Shown: positions 17,621-27,613, numbered from the stretch's first letter. The stretch: 64,000 bases of DNA from Paraburkholderia solisilvae (GCF_902859875.1 NZ_CADIKF010000009.1:82645-146644), one strand, 5' to 3'. Translations and numbers: made by a program. The notes: a model not told the origin generated them from the sequence alone.

Positions 17621-19309
17621 TCACAGAACAGTGTTGTCCGACGGCGTTGCGAATGACGCGCGCGCCGCGTATTCGCGCAGTTCGCGCCGGATTACTTTGC
17701 CTGTCGCTGTTAACGGCAGATCGCCAACAAAATGAATGATGCGCGGATACTCGTGCGCGGCAAGCCGCGTCTTCACGTGCTGTTGCAAGTCGGCGCGCAG
17801 CGTATCGCCCGGCGCATAGCCGCTATTCAGCACGACAAAGGCGGTCACCGTTTGCGTGCGCCGCGGGTCGGGCGTGCCGACCACCGCAGCCATGCGCACT
17901 GCCGGATGCCGCAGCAGGCAGTCTTCGATCGGCGCGGGCCCGATCCGGTATGAGGCGCTGGTAATAACGTCGTCGTCGCGGCCGACAAAGCGAATGAAAC
18001 CTTCGTCGTCCGCAACGCCCGTGTCTCCGGTCACGAGCCATTCGCCGCGATACTTTGCACGGGTAGCCGCGTCATTGCCCCAATAACCGATGAACATCAC
18101 GGGGTCGGGCACGCGCACCGCGATATCGCCGTGCGCGCCGGCGGGCAGCGGCTCGCCATGCGCATCGATGATCGCCACCTGATGGCCCGGCACGGCCTTG
18201 CCGATCGAGCCGGCGCGCGGCGCAAAGAGCGCCGCGCACGACGACAGCACGACGTTGCACTCGGTCTGCCCGTAAAACTCGTTGATCGTCACGCCCAGGA
18301 CCCGTTCGCCCCATTCGATCAGCTCCGCGCCGAGCGACTCGCCGCCGCTCGCGACCGCGCGCAATGCGAAGCGCCAACGTTGCGGAGATTCGACGGCGCG
18401 CATCATTTTGAGTGCGGTGGGCGGCAGGAATGCGTGCGTGACGCCGTGACGTTGCATCAGGTCGAACGCGGCCCGCGGGTCGAACTTTTCGAAGCGCCGC
18501 GCGAGCACCGCGACGCCGTGATGCAACGACGGCAATAGCACGTCGAACAGGCCGCCGATCCATGCCCAGTCCGCCGGCGTCCACATCAGCTTCGCGCCGT
18601 CCGGAAAGAAATTTTGCGACATTTCCACGCCAGGCAGATGGCCGGGCAACACCCGATGCGCGAGCAGCGCGCCTTTCGGCTTGCCGGTAGTGCCGGACGT
18701 GTAGATGATCACGGCGGGATCGTCGGCCGAGGTCGGCGCCGCGTCGAACGCTTCGGAGGTCGAATTCAGCTCGGCCCAGAACGGCTTCGCGCCGGTCGCG
18801 GCAGCGATGTGCGCACCGGGCGCACCGGCGTGCTCGCCCGCTTCGACGCAATAGACGGTGCGCAAATCAGGCAGCGTGTCGCACAGCGGCGCGATCTTCA
18901 GCAAGCCGGCCGGATCGGTCACAAGCGCGACGGCGCCGCTGTCCGTCAGACGGTAATGCAGCGCATCCGGACCAAACAGCGCAAATAACGGCACAGCGAT
19001 CGCACCGCACTTGTAGACCGCCAGATGCGCGACAGCCGTCTCGACCGACTGCGGCATAAAGATGCCGACGCGCCCTCCCTTTCGCACGCCGCTTCGCCGT
19101 AAGGCATGCGCAAACCTGTCGGACCAGCGTTTGAGATCGTCGAACGTATGGCGTACGACCCGGCCATCGTGCGACTCGCACACGAGTGCGAGACGGCCGC
19201 TGCCGTCCGCCCACCTGTCGCATGCATCGACGCCGATGTTGTACTGCCCGGGAATTCGCCAGGCGAAACATTTCGTCGTCTCCTCGTACGTGCCGGCCGC
19301 TGTCAGCAT
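17621..19309 (-). CDS. AMP-forming acyl-CoA synthetase (acetyl-CoA-synthetase-like)
   Basis: 562 residues from the ATG at 19309, which has CGGAG upstream; the frame is open to 19375 but without a better signal. Core adenylate-forming motifs are present: the P-loop IIYTSGTTGKPKGA, the hinge region YRGEWLVTGDTG, the A8 motif near YRIGPAPIEDCLLRHP and the catalytic lysine region TATGKVIRRELREY. It activates a carboxylic acid to its CoA thioester through an acyl-AMP intermediate in the cytosol. Overall organisation (N-terminal YNIGVDACDRWADG, GQTECN) is like medium-chain acyl-CoA synthetases rather than true Acs; the exact substrate cannot be read from sequence. Confidence 0.88.
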   Translation of the reverse strand: MLTAAGTYEETTKCFAWRIPGQYNIGVDACDRWADGSGRLALVCESHDGRVVRHTFDDLKRWSDRFAHALRRSGVRKGGRVGIFMPQSVETAVAHLAVYKCGAIAVPLFALFGPDALHYRLTDSGAVALVTDPAGLLKIAPLCDTLPDLRTVYCVEAGEHAGAPGAHIAAATGAKPFWAELNSTSEAFDAAPTSADDPAVIIYTSGTTGKPKGALLAHRVLPGHLPGVEMSQNFFPDGAKLMWTPADWAWIGGLFDVLLPSLHHGVAVLARRFEKFDPRAAFDLMQRHGVTHAFLPPTALKMMRAVESPQRWRFALRAVASGGESLGAELIEWGERVLGVTINEFYGQTECNVVLSSCAALFAPRAGSIGKAVPGHQVAIIDAHGEPLPAGAHGDIAVRVPDPVMFIGYWGNDAATRAKYRGEWLVTGDTGVADDEGFIRFVGRDDDVITSASYRIGPAPIEDCLLRHPAVRMAAVVGTPDPRRTQTVTAFVVLNSGYAPGDTLRADLQQHVKTRLAAHEYPRIIHFVGDLPLTATGKVIRRELREYAARASFATPSDNTVL

Positions 19310-19405
19310 GAGATGCTCCGAATAATGTTCGCCTGAATTTTGATCGGATGCGTAGCGGGATATTATGCTGCGCATCCTTACGATAGGCTCACTTGTGCGT
19401 CGGTC

Positions 19406-20005
19406 TCACCGGTCGTGCGATGCGCCGCGCGGCTGCGCTTCGCCGGAGCGCGGCGGGCCGCGCCGCAACTCGCCGGACCGGTCGTCGCGACATGCTGTGC
19501 CGTCGGTTTCCCGTTTATCCGTCCCGTCGCTCGACGATGGTTTCAACGCGCGCACACCCGCGAGAATCAGGAGTGCAATCACTGTGCTGAGGATCGCGGT
19601 CGCCTCTCGCCCAAGCCCTGCCGCCACGCCGACGCCCGCCGCGAACCACAGGCTCGCCGCAGTGGTCAGCCCGCGCACTTCGCGCTCCGCGCTCAGCTTG
19701 ATGATCGCGCCAGCGCCGAGAAAGCCGATGCCGGACACGAGTCCTTGCAGCACGCGGCTCATGTCGTCCTGCGAAAAGCCTGCTTGCAGCGGCACCAGCA
19801 TGAAAAGCGCAGAGCCGGTTGCCACCAGCATATGCGTGCGCAGACCGGCGTCCCGTCCGGCCAGTTCACGCTCGAAGCCGAGTATGCCGCCGAGCACCAG
19901 CGCGACGCACAGCCGTATCACGAGCTGCGTGATGTTCGATGCGTCGTTCAGGTCGGAGAACTCGCGCTGTATCGTGATCCAGATCGGCTGCACCCAATCG
20001 TTCAT
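19406..20005 (-). CDS. MgtC/SapB-family membrane protein
   Basis: 199 residues from the ATG at 20005, chosen for the strong AGGAG upstream; the frame continues to 20182 without a ribosome site. The family signature is present in GFERELAGRDAGLRTHMLV and SGIGFLGAGAIIKL, followed by GLTTAASLWFAAGVGVAAGLG. About five membrane segments are followed by a polar, arginine-rich C-terminal tail of about 55 residues. Members occur in magnesium homeostasis and intracellular survival; the biochemical activity is not settled. It is divergent from the small lipoprotein gene at 20255. Confidence 0.88.
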   Translation of the reverse strand: MNDWVQPIWITIQREFSDLNDASNITQLVIRLCVALVLGGILGFERELAGRDAGLRTHMLVATGSALFMLVPLQAGFSQDDMSRVLQGLVSGIGFLGAGAIIKLSAEREVRGLTTAASLWFAAGVGVAAGLGREATAILSTVIALLILAGVRALKPSSSDGTDKRETDGTACRDDRSGELRRGPPRSGEAQPRGASHDR

Positions 20006-20254
20006 CCTGGTTCTCCTGACGGTCGGCCGCGCAGTCCTCGCGGCTCGCGGCACGGTGCGCTGACATTGCCCGGCACCGCGCGCGCGATGGCCGAAACGGT
20101 GCACGGCCCGTGTCAGTATGATGACTTCGTCGAAGCACGCATTGCAATAGCACGCGGACGCTATTACGCCGATGTCAAACATTGTTGCTTGCGTCTTTGT
20201 CCCTATTGCCGCCGATTAACTGCGCCCTCACAATGCGCGAACTGTGAGAGGAAT

Positions 20255-20527
20255 ATGAAGAAACGCCTGCTGATCGCCGGAGTGAGCGTGTTGACCGCCT
20301 GCACGGCGGTATCGAATGTGGAGGTCAGGTCGAACGGCTCGTTGATGATCACGAGCCGGGCGCGCAACAGCTTTGCGTCGTGGAACAGCATCCGCAACGC
20401 CGGGTTGAAACATGCAAATGCGTATTGCCGCGACCAGAACAAACGCATGCATGCGATCGCGGTGCACACGAATGGCGTGCGGGGCGTCGACAACGAGTCG
20501 ATCGAAATTACGTTCGAATGCTTCTGA
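20255..20527 (+). CDS. Small lipoprotein of unknown function
   Basis: 90 residues with ATG and GAGAGGAAT upstream. MKKRLLIAGVSVLTAC is a clear lipoprotein signal with cysteine at residue 16. The mature part is short and has two further cysteines (AYCRDQ... and TFECF), which could form a disulfide in the periplasm. I do not recognise a named family. It stands alone, divergent from mgtC. Confidence 0.8.
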   Translation: MKKRLLIAGVSVLTACTAVSNVEVRSNGSLMITSRARNSFASWNSIRNAGLKHANAYCRDQNKRMHAIAVHTNGVRGVDNESIEITFECF

Positions 20528-20635
20528 GATGTGCTGCGCGCACGCGCACACACCCGCGCGCACCTTTTTGCGCGCCGCGGCATGGCACGCATGCGCACCT
20601 GCTGCGATCGGCCCGCGGCACGTCCATGCAGCGCG

Positions 20636-21193
20636 TCAAGCGGCACGCAGCCAGTAGTCGATCAGCGGCCCGCTGTCGCCGAGCACCGGGTCGAGCGGCG
20701 GAAACGGCAATGCCTGCATCGCCGCGCATTCCTCGCGTGTCAACGCGTCGCGACGAATGTCCCACTGCTGCCCTGCCGGATACGCGCCCACCACGCTGAA
20801 TCTGCCGCTTGCCGATTGCCGGCAATGACCGGTGCCCGCCGGCAGCAATATCGCATCGCCAGCGCGCAAATGCACGACACGTCCGCGCGGTCCGCCGACG
20901 ATCACATCCGCTTCACCCGACACCACCGCGATCACCTCGTGCGCGGTCGAATGGAAATGGTGATAGTCGAAGATGCTGTCGCGCCAGCGCGGCGGCCACT
21001 GATGCTCGTCGAACAGCGCTTCGAATGCGGCGGTCAGCTCATCGGCGTCACGCTGGGCGCCAACGGGTAACGCTTGCCGATAGAGCACAACCGGCAAGAT
21101 TCGATTATTCGGCACCCAGTCATGCGCAGGCAGCTTGAACACCTCGACGTCGAGTCTGGCCGTATCGGGTCGGATTGCGGGGCCCGCATGCAT
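20636..21193 (-). CDS. Cupin-fold protein
   Basis: 185 residues from the ATG at 21193, preceded by TGGAG. The cupin metal-site motif is present as DYHHFHSTAHEVIAVVSG (His-x-His...His-Glu), followed by the second motif LRAGDAILLPAGTGH. Such proteins are small single-domain beta-barrels that often bind a metal ion; some are dioxygenases or isomerases and others only bind. It lies 20 bases downstream of the hypothetical gene at 21213 on the same strand and is probably co-transcribed with it. The specific reaction is unknown. Confidence 0.82.
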   Translation of the reverse strand: MHAGPAIRPDTARLDVEVFKLPAHDWVPNNRILPVVLYRQALPVGAQRDADELTAAFEALFDEHQWPPRWRDSIFDYHHFHSTAHEVIAVVSGEADVIVGGPRGRVVHLRAGDAILLPAGTGHCRQSASGRFSVVGAYPAGQQWDIRRDALTREECAAMQALPFPPLDPVLGDSGPLIDYWLRAA

Positions 21194-21212
21194 GTTGGCT
21201 CCAGGGGAAGGA

Positions 21213-21527
21213 TTACTCGGGCAGGATCGGGACCGGCCAGTTTCCGCTGACATCGCGCAGCGCGAAGTCGGACGGTCCGGGTGCGGGCACGCCCTTCGGC
21301 GGGTCGGACTCGCCGACCGCGGCAGCACGGGAGTCGGCGCTGTCATTCGGATCCGTGGAACCGTCTTGCGCAGGCTGTTCGCCCTTTTCGGGCAGCGGCT
21401 GATCGAGGCCGGGCTCGACCGGCGTCGGAATCGCGTCGCCGATCGGCTTCGACGTCTCGGTAGGCGATTGTTCGGAAGGGTCGCGCGGCGCTGCGTCGTC
21501 GCTGGTGTCACGCCTGATCGTGGCCAT
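21213..21527 (-). CDS. Proline/acid-rich hypothetical protein
   Basis: 104 residues from the ATG at 21527 with a strong AAGGAG. Composition is disordered in character, rich in Pro, Asp, Ser and Glu (DDAAPRDPSEQSPTETSKP, ENGxx absent), and it ends in DFALRDVSGNWPVPILPE. No signal peptide or domain is seen. A longer competing frame that covers the same bases belongs to the upstream extension of the cupin gene and lacks a ribosome site. Probably expressed with the cupin gene. Confidence 0.65.
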   Translation of the reverse strand: MATIRRDTSDDAAPRDPSEQSPTETSKPIGDAIPTPVEPGLDQPLPEKGEQPAQDGSTDPNDSADSRAAAVGESDPPKGVPAPGPSDFALRDVSGNWPVPILPE

Positions 21528-21747
21528 CGTGCACTCCTTGAAAGACGGCAGGAGCTTGGTGGTCAGCAACGGACGTACCCGGCAGTTGGCCGCGCGACCG
21601 CGCGACCGCGCGTGGGTGCGTGGGTGCGCGATGCACGTATGCACGTACAGGCGTAATGCCTATAGGCGCGAAAACGGCAGGCATCGCATATCACATCATG
21701 CGCCGCACGATCCGCAACAAGTAAGCGCCGCGCCGCCCCTCATACCG

Positions 21748-23070
21748 TCACGCAGACGCGCGTTGCGTCCGCACACCGGCCTGCTTGCGCGCAAACAGCG
21801 TGCACAGCCGGTTCGCGGCAAACGCGCCCGCCACCGCGAGCACGATCGGCACCAGCATGCCGTAGCCGATATGCGTGAATTCCGCGATCAGCACGACCGC
21901 GGTAATCGGCATGCTCATCGACGACGCGAGAAACGCGGTCGCGCCAATCAGCGCAAACGCGCTCGTGGGGAGGCTCAAACCGAGCAGACTGCACACGCCG
22001 CCCAGCACGATGCCGGCGAGCGCGCCGATCGCGAGACTCGGCGTCAGCACCCCGCCGTATGCGCCGACGCGCAGGCTGCTGGCCGTGACGACGACTTTCA
22101 ACGCAAGCAGCGTGGCCGCGAGACCGACGCTCAGATGACTGTCGAAGCCGAGTTGCGCAGCGCTCTTGCCGTTGCCGAGCAATTGCGGGAAGTCGATCGC
22201 GAGCACGCCGATCGCCGTGAAGTTCAGCATGCTGAGCACCGGCAGGCGCCAGCCGTCGCGTGGCGCCGCGGCGGCGGCTTTTTTCGCGAGCCGGCTGAAG
22301 CCGTACCCCGCGACACCCAGCAACGGCCCCACCAGCACCGCCCACACCACAAGGCCCGTGCTCACGGTCAACATCGGTACGACATACTGCGATTCATCGC
22401 CCAGGCCGATGCGTGCAATCAGCGCGGCAATGACCGACGCGGCGAGCACCATCGCCATGGTCGACCTGTTCAACGTGCGCAGCAGCACTTCGAGCACGAA
22501 CACGGCGCCCCCGAGCGGCACGTTATAGACGGCCGCGAGACCCGCGCCTGCGCCGCACGCGATCAGCAGACGCGCGTCGTCCGGCGTCAGCCTCGCGACC
22601 TTCGCGAGCCAGCCGGCGACGATCGCGCCGAGCTCGCGCGGCGCTGTTTCGCGACCGAGCGGCGAGCCCAGTGCGACCGTGACGATTTGCAGCAGCACAT
22701 GCACGAGCGTGGTACGAGGCGGCATCGGCGCAGCGGGCGACGCGAGCGTCTTGGAGATGCTGACGAGCGGCCGCCCGAAGCGCCGCAACGCCCACCAGCC
22801 GAAGCCCGCGACCACGCCGCAAACGACCATCACGACCACGCGACGCAGCGGCGGCGCTTCGCTCACCCCTTGCAGAAAATGCTGCGTACTGACCAGCTTG
22901 TCGAGGCTGTAGCCGTACGCGACATGCTGAATACCGTGCAGCAGCAGCGCGAGCAGCATGCCGCCGAGGCCCGCGCCGATTCCGGTCGCAACGGTGACGA
23001 GCGCGAGGCGCACCACGGAACGGGCGGGACGCGGCTCACGCGAAGGTTCGTGAACAGTTTCGGAAGGCAT
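21748..23070 (-). CDS. ClC-family chloride channel or Cl-/H+ antiporter
   Basis: 440 residues with about ten membrane helices. ClC motifs are visible: GSPLGRETAPRELGA (equivalent of GREGP), then AAVYNVPLGGAVFVLE, and late helices with GAYGGVLTPSLAIGALAG (GxFxP-like) and SSMSMPITAVVLIAE. The gating glutamate of the GREGP motif appears as E in GRETAP. Start ATG has CGGAG upstream. It is a solitary gene. The gap 23071-23347 holds nothing I can support. Confidence 0.92.
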   Translation of the reverse strand: MPSETVHEPSREPRPARSVVRLALVTVATGIGAGLGGMLLALLLHGIQHVAYGYSLDKLVSTQHFLQGVSEAPPLRRVVVMVVCGVVAGFGWWALRRFGRPLVSISKTLASPAAPMPPRTTLVHVLLQIVTVALGSPLGRETAPRELGAIVAGWLAKVARLTPDDARLLIACGAGAGLAAVYNVPLGGAVFVLEVLLRTLNRSTMAMVLAASVIAALIARIGLGDESQYVVPMLTVSTGLVVWAVLVGPLLGVAGYGFSRLAKKAAAAAPRDGWRLPVLSMLNFTAIGVLAIDFPQLLGNGKSAAQLGFDSHLSVGLAATLLALKVVVTASSLRVGAYGGVLTPSLAIGALAGIVLGGVCSLLGLSLPTSAFALIGATAFLASSMSMPITAVVLIAEFTHIGYGMLVPIVLAVAGAFAANRLCTLFARKQAGVRTQRASA

Positions 23071-23347
23071 GACGAACGTCTCCGAAAAGCTCGGCTATCG
23101 GTGCACTATAGGGCGATGACCGGATGAAGCAAATGCCTTTATTCGATCTACCCCTGTGCGTGCAGCATGGATCGACACGCGTGCGCCGTCCTCGTGGTGC
23201 GCGACATAGTTCGGACGCACACTACCCGCAACCGGCACCCCGCTATTTCATAGCCGCACTGCTGCACGGAATGCGGCACGGACGCACGCCACCATGCCGC
23301 TACCGTGCCGCAACCACAACCCGGCAGCGTACCTCGTCCGATACGCT

Positions 23348-23980
23348 TTACTGCCGCGAGGCCACCGCGTCACGCAACGTCTCGAGAAACCGCCAATAAG
23401 CAGTCGCGCCGGGATCGGGATGGCCGATGCTGCGCGCCTGCACCCATGCCGCGCGACCCTTCTGCGATTGCAGTGCGGCCGTCGCGTCGACCTGCTCCTT
23501 CGCCTTGTCGATCATCGCGGCGAGCAGTGCGAGCGCATCGCCATGCGACGCTTCGAGCACATCGAGGCTCGGCACCAATGCGTCGAGCACGGTCTTGTCG
23601 CCGAGCTGGCTCTTGCCGCGCTCGATGATGCGCGCGGCCACCGCGCGCCCGATCGCAAGCGCATCGTCGCGACCGAGCGCCTGTTTGCCGGTCGCGGTCT
23701 TTGCGGCCGCGAGCAGGCCGCCGCCGATCAGCGCGGCAAACGTCGACGGATTCGCGGTTGAAAACGCCTTACCCGCGGCGAGCAGCAGATCGCCCACCGA
23801 CGCATCGGCGGGCAACGCCGCCCACGCCGCAACCACCGCTTTCGATCCCGCCTGCACGGTGATGCCGAGATCGCCGTCGCCGAGCGCCGCGTCGAGATCG
23901 CGCAATTCATCGGTATGCGCGGGCAGCGCCTCGAGCGCACGACTGACCACGTCGCGCAATTCGTTGCTGGAAACGCTCAT
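23348..23980 (-). CDS. dhaL: DhaL, nucleotide-binding subunit of a dihydroxyacetone-type kinase
   Basis: 210 residues, normal for DhaL. The N-terminal DAALGDGDLGITV provides the Asp ligands that hold the magnesium-ADP, and the helical bundle continues through GKQALGRDDALAIGRAVAARI and TVLDALVPSLDVL. Start ATG has GGAGG upstream. It follows dhaK by 34 bases at the end of the long leftward operon. In PTS-type systems DhaL is rephosphorylated by DhaM, but no DhaM is encoded in this operon, so ATP may be used directly or DhaM is elsewhere. Confidence 0.92.
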   Translation of the reverse strand: MSVSSNELRDVVSRALEALPAHTDELRDLDAALGDGDLGITVQAGSKAVVAAWAALPADASVGDLLLAAGKAFSTANPSTFAALIGGGLLAAAKTATGKQALGRDDALAIGRAVAARIIERGKSQLGDKTVLDALVPSLDVLEASHGDALALLAAMIDKAKEQVDATAALQSQKGRAAWVQARSIGHPDPGATAYWRFLETLRDAVASRQ

Positions 23981-24014
23981 GCGAACCTCCTCAATCAGGC
24001 TGGATCCGATGCGA

Positions 24015-25025
24015 TCAGGCGAGCAGCCAGTCGCGAAAGAATGGCGAACGCGCGGGCGCCGCGAGCAACGCTTCGAGTTCGTCGTCGAGTTGCATCACGG
24101 TGATCGATGCGCCGGCCATCTCGAGGCTCGTCACATATTCGCCGACATATGAACGCGCGATCGTCAGGCCCTGATCGCCGATCACCTTCGCGGTGCGCCG
24201 ATAGAGCAGATACAGTTCTTCGAGCGGCGTCGCGCCGAGTCCGTTGACGAGCACCGCCACGCGCGCGCCTTTCGGCGCCGCGAGGTCGCGCAGGATTTCG
24301 CCGCTCAACCGGTCCGCGATCGCATCGGCACTTTCCAGTGCGCCGCGGTGCGTGCCCGGCTCGCCGTGAATACCGATGCCGATTTCCATCTGCCCGTCGG
24401 GCAGCGTGAAGGTCGGTTTGCCGGCGGCCGGCAGAATGGTCGGCGACAGGCCCACGCCCATCGTCCGGCATGCGCCGTTCGCTTTCGCGGTGATGCGTGC
24501 GACGTCCTCGAGCAAATCGCCGCGCTCGGCCGCCGCGCCCGCGCATTTGAACGCGAACACCATCCCCGCGACGCCGCGCCGGTCGCTCGCGCGCGCCGGC
24601 GGCGCGGATGCGACGTCGTCGGTCAGCACGACTGTCTTCACGTCGATCCCTTCGGCTTCGGCGAGATCCGCGGCGAGATCGAAGTTCAGCACGTCGCCGC
24701 CATAATTGCCGTACACGTACAGCACGCCGGGGCCGCCGTTCACCGCCCTGGTCGCTGCGAAAATCTGCTCGGCCGACGGCGACGAAAACACGTTGCCCAC
24801 CGCGACGCCGCTGCACAGACCCTGCCCGACATAGCCGAGAAAACCGGGTAGATGCCCGGAGCCGCCGCCCGTCACGATGCCGACGCGCCCCGCTTGCGGC
24901 GCATCGGCGCGCACCAGCGCGCGGTTGTCGGCGGTAGCGGGCTTGATCCAGCCAGGATGGGCGACGAACAGCGACTCGATGATTTCGTCGACGAACTGGT
25001 CCGGCTGATTGATGATCTTCTTCAC
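24015..25025 (-). CDS. dhaK: DhaK, substrate-binding subunit of a dihydroxyacetone-type kinase
   Basis: 336 residues with GTG start and AGGAGAAACGC upstream. Family motifs: GIVTGGGSGHLPGFLGYVG, YGNYGGDVLNFDLA and the catalytic histidine in IGIGIHGEPGTHRG, which binds the ketone substrate covalently. In the family, substrates include dihydroxyacetone and, in sugar operons, tetruloses. Here it sits with an importer and an aldolase whose product would be dihydroxyacetone phosphate, so it may act on a related three- or four-carbon ketose. Only the K and L subunits are present. Confidence 0.93.
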   Translation of the reverse strand: MKKIINQPDQFVDEIIESLFVAHPGWIKPATADNRALVRADAPQAGRVGIVTGGGSGHLPGFLGYVGQGLCSGVAVGNVFSSPSAEQIFAATRAVNGGPGVLYVYGNYGGDVLNFDLAADLAEAEGIDVKTVVLTDDVASAPPARASDRRGVAGMVFAFKCAGAAAERGDLLEDVARITAKANGACRTMGVGLSPTILPAAGKPTFTLPDGQMEIGIGIHGEPGTHRGALESADAIADRLSGEILRDLAAPKGARVAVLVNGLGATPLEELYLLYRRTAKVIGDQGLTIARSYVGEYVTSLEMAGASITVMQLDDELEALLAAPARSPFFRDWLLA

Positions 25026-25061
25026 GCGTTTCTCCTGAGATGATCTGCCTGAAAATCTGCG

Positions 25062-26063
25062 TCAGTTCTTGCGCCGCTGACTCAGCGCATCGAGCATGAC
25101 GGCGGCGAAAATCACGCCACCTTGAATGAATTGCGTCCAGAACGGGTTCACGCCCAGCAGCGACAACCCGACATTGATCACGCCGATCAGCACGACGCCG
25201 ATAAAGGTGCCGACAATCGAGCCGCGCCCGCCCGCGAGCGACGTACCGCCGATCACGATGCCGGCGATCACCTGCAATTCGAGCCCGTTCGCGGCGGACG
25301 GCAGCGCCGAATTCAACCGTCCGGCGAGCACGATGCCCGCGATCGCCGCTGTCACGCCGGCCAGCGTGTACGTGATGAACATCACGCGCTGCACCGGAAT
25401 ACCGGCAAGGCGCGCGGCTTCGCGATTGCCGCCGACCGCGAACACCTGATGGCCGAACGTGGTCTTGCGCAACAGCACGTGGCCGATCACGAATACGACG
25501 AGCATCACGATCATCGGCATCGGCAACCCGGCTATCGACTTCGCGCCGAACACGGTGAATGCGTTCGGAAAATCGAACTTCGTGCGGCCGTCGGAAATCG
25601 CGAGCGTGAGGCCGCGTCCCATCGCCATCATCGCGAGCGTGACGATAAACGGCACGAGCCGCAGCCATGCGACTGCGAAACCGTTCAGCGCGCCCACGCC
25701 CGCGCCGACTGCAAGCGCGATCGCGAGGCCGGCGAGTCCGAGCCCGAGATTGTCCGGCGTCGAACCGGCCATCAGCGTCGCCGCGACCATTCCGCTCAAC
25801 GCGACGAGCGAGCCGACCGACAGGTCGATGCCCGACGTGATGATCACGAACGTGCCGCCGACCGCCGCGATGCCGACCACCGACACCTGCACCATGATGT
25901 TGGTGAGCGTGCTCGTCGTCAGAAACTCCGGCGACGCGAACGACAGCACGATGCAGATGATGATCAGCGCCGCGAGCAGCGGCCCGATGCCGCTGCGCAA
26001 CTGCCGGATCACGCGGCTCGACCACGCTTGCGTGTCGGTCTCTTTGGCTGTCGTCGAATTCAT
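25062..26063 (-). CDS. Ribose-type ABC transporter permease
   Basis: 333 residues from ATG at 26063, which overlaps the ATPase stop (ATGA) and has AGGAG eight bases upstream. About eight to ten membrane helices carry the typical RbsC-family stretches GGTFVIITSGIDLSVGSLVA, FIVTLAMMAMGRGL, GGNREAARLAGIPV and AGIVIGGTSLAGGRGS. It forms the channel for the sugar delivered by the binding protein encoded upstream. Spacing to dhaK is 36 bases. Confidence 0.93.
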   Translation of the reverse strand: MNSTTAKETDTQAWSSRVIRQLRSGIGPLLAALIIICIVLSFASPEFLTTSTLTNIMVQVSVVGIAAVGGTFVIITSGIDLSVGSLVALSGMVAATLMAGSTPDNLGLGLAGLAIALAVGAGVGALNGFAVAWLRLVPFIVTLAMMAMGRGLTLAISDGRTKFDFPNAFTVFGAKSIAGLPMPMIVMLVVFVIGHVLLRKTTFGHQVFAVGGNREAARLAGIPVQRVMFITYTLAGVTAAIAGIVLAGRLNSALPSAANGLELQVIAGIVIGGTSLAGGRGSIVGTFIGVVLIGVINVGLSLLGVNPFWTQFIQGGVIFAAVMLDALSQRRKN

Positions 26064-27613
26064 GCCCCTACTCCTGTCGTCGCCCATTGGATCACCGTCT
26101 CCGAATCGGCCTTCTCGCGCGCGAGTTCGGTGACGATACGGCCGCGATACATCACCAGCACGCGGTCGGACATGCCAAGCAGTTCCGGCAACTCGGAACT
26201 CACCATCAGGACCGCGGCGCCCGCGCGCGCCATTGCGATCATGTGCGCGTAAATCTCGGTCTTCGCACCGACGTCGATGCCGCGCGTCGGTTCGTCGAGC
26301 ATGATCACCGCGGGCCCGGTCGCCGTTGCGCGGCCGAGAATCACTTTCTGCTGATTGCCGCCGGACAGATTGCCGGTAATAGATAAAACCGATGGCGCAC
26401 GTACCGCAAAGCGCGTGCTAGCCTCTTGCGCAAGCTTGCGTTTTCTCGTGCTGCTCACGAAGCCGCCGGTGGCAAGCGCCTTGAGGCTCGATAGCGCGAC
26501 GTTTTCCTCGATGCTCGCATCGAGCACGAGCCCTTCGAGCTTGCGGTCTTCCGCGGTATAAACGAGGCCGGCGCGCACGCCTTGCGTCGGCGAGTGATTC
26601 GAGACCTTGCGTCCGCGCACGTGTATTTCGCCATGCGTGACCTTCTGCGCGCCGAAAATTGCTTTCAGCAATTCGGTGCGGCCGGCGCCGGCAATGCCCG
26701 CGATGCCGACAATTTCCCCGGCGCGCACGCTGAAGCTCGCGTGCCGGACGACCGGCGGGCTCGCGAGGTCGCGCACCTCGAGCACGACCGGGCCGTAGTC
26801 GCGCGGCTCCCACGGGTAGAACGACTCGAGGTTGCGCGCGACCATCGCCTGCACGAGTTCCTGCTCGGTCCATTGCGCCATCGGCCGCGCGTCGACGGTC
26901 GCGCCGTCGCGCATCACCACCGCCGAATCCGCGAGTTCAAACACTTCTTCCAGATGGTGCGAGATGAAGATGATGCCCATGCCCGCCTCGCGCAACCGCC
27001 GCACCACGCGATACAGATTCGCGATGTCGTCGTGTTGAAGCGCGGCGGTCGGCTCGTCCATCACGAGAATGCGCGCGTCGCGCGCGAGCGCCTTCGCGAC
27101 TTCGACGAGTTGCCGCCGGTTCAGCGGCAGATCGCCGAGCCGCATGGACGGCGGCACGTCGTCGAGCCCGACTTGCGCGAGCGCTTCACGCGCGCGCCGC
27201 TCGGCGGTACGCCGGTTCACGAAGCCGCCGCTCGCCGGCATGCGGCCGAGGAACAGGTTCTCGGCCACTGTCATATCGTTGACGAGCGACAGTTCCTGAT
27301 AGATCACCGCGACGCCTGCGTCGATGGCCGCATGCGTGCCGCGCGCGAGCGGCACACCGTTGATCTCGATCGTGCCTTCGTCCGGCTCGTACGCGCCCGA
27401 CAAGGTTTTGATCAGCGACGATTTGCCCGCGCCGTTCTCGCCGACAATCGCCATCACATGCCCTGCATGCAGCGTGAGGCAGACGCCGCGCAGCGCCTTC
27501 ACACCCGGAAAGCTCTTGACGATGCCTTCCATATGCAGCAACGGCGGCTTGCCGTCCGCGCCCGGCTGAGCGCGAACCGCGGCCGCATGCTGCGAATCCG
27601 TTCCGGCATTCAT
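26060..27613 (-). CDS. Ribose-type ABC transporter ATP-binding protein (two ABC domains)
   Basis: 517 residues. The first domain has Walker A GENGAGKSS and Walker B RILVMDEPTAAL; the signature before it reads LPLNRRQLVEVAKAL rather than LSGGQ, which is usual for domain one of this family. The second domain has the degenerate Walker A IAGAGRTELL, signature LSGGNQQKVILGR and Walker B VIMLDEPTRGIDVG. It powers uptake of a pentose-like sugar. The 3' end overlaps the permease start. Confidence 0.94.
   Translation of the reverse strand: MNAGTDSQHAAAVRAQPGADGKPPLLHMEGIVKSFPGVKALRGVCLTLHAGHVMAIVGENGAGKSSLIKTLSGAYEPDEGTIEINGVPLARGTHAAIDAGVAVIYQELSLVNDMTVAENLFLGRMPASGGFVNRRTAERRAREALAQVGLDDVPPSMRLGDLPLNRRQLVEVAKALARDARILVMDEPTAALQHDDIANLYRVVRRLREAGMGIIFISHHLEEVFELADSAVVMRDGATVDARPMAQWTEQELVQAMVARNLESFYPWEPRDYGPVVLEVRDLASPPVVRHASFSVRAGEIVGIAGIAGAGRTELLKAIFGAQKVTHGEIHVRGRKVSNHSPTQGVRAGLVYTAEDRKLEGLVLDASIEENVALSSLKALATGGFVSSTRKRKLAQEASTRFAVRAPSVLSITGNLSGGNQQKVILGRATATGPAVIMLDEPTRGIDVGAKTEIYAHMIAMARAGAAVLMVSSELPELLGMSDRVLVMYRGRIVTELAREKADSETVIQWATTGVGA

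Noticed and set aside
23995..26025. 676-codon minus-strand frame
   Set aside because: Runs in another frame through the permease and dhaK genes, which have clear motifs; it is an Arg-rich shadow.
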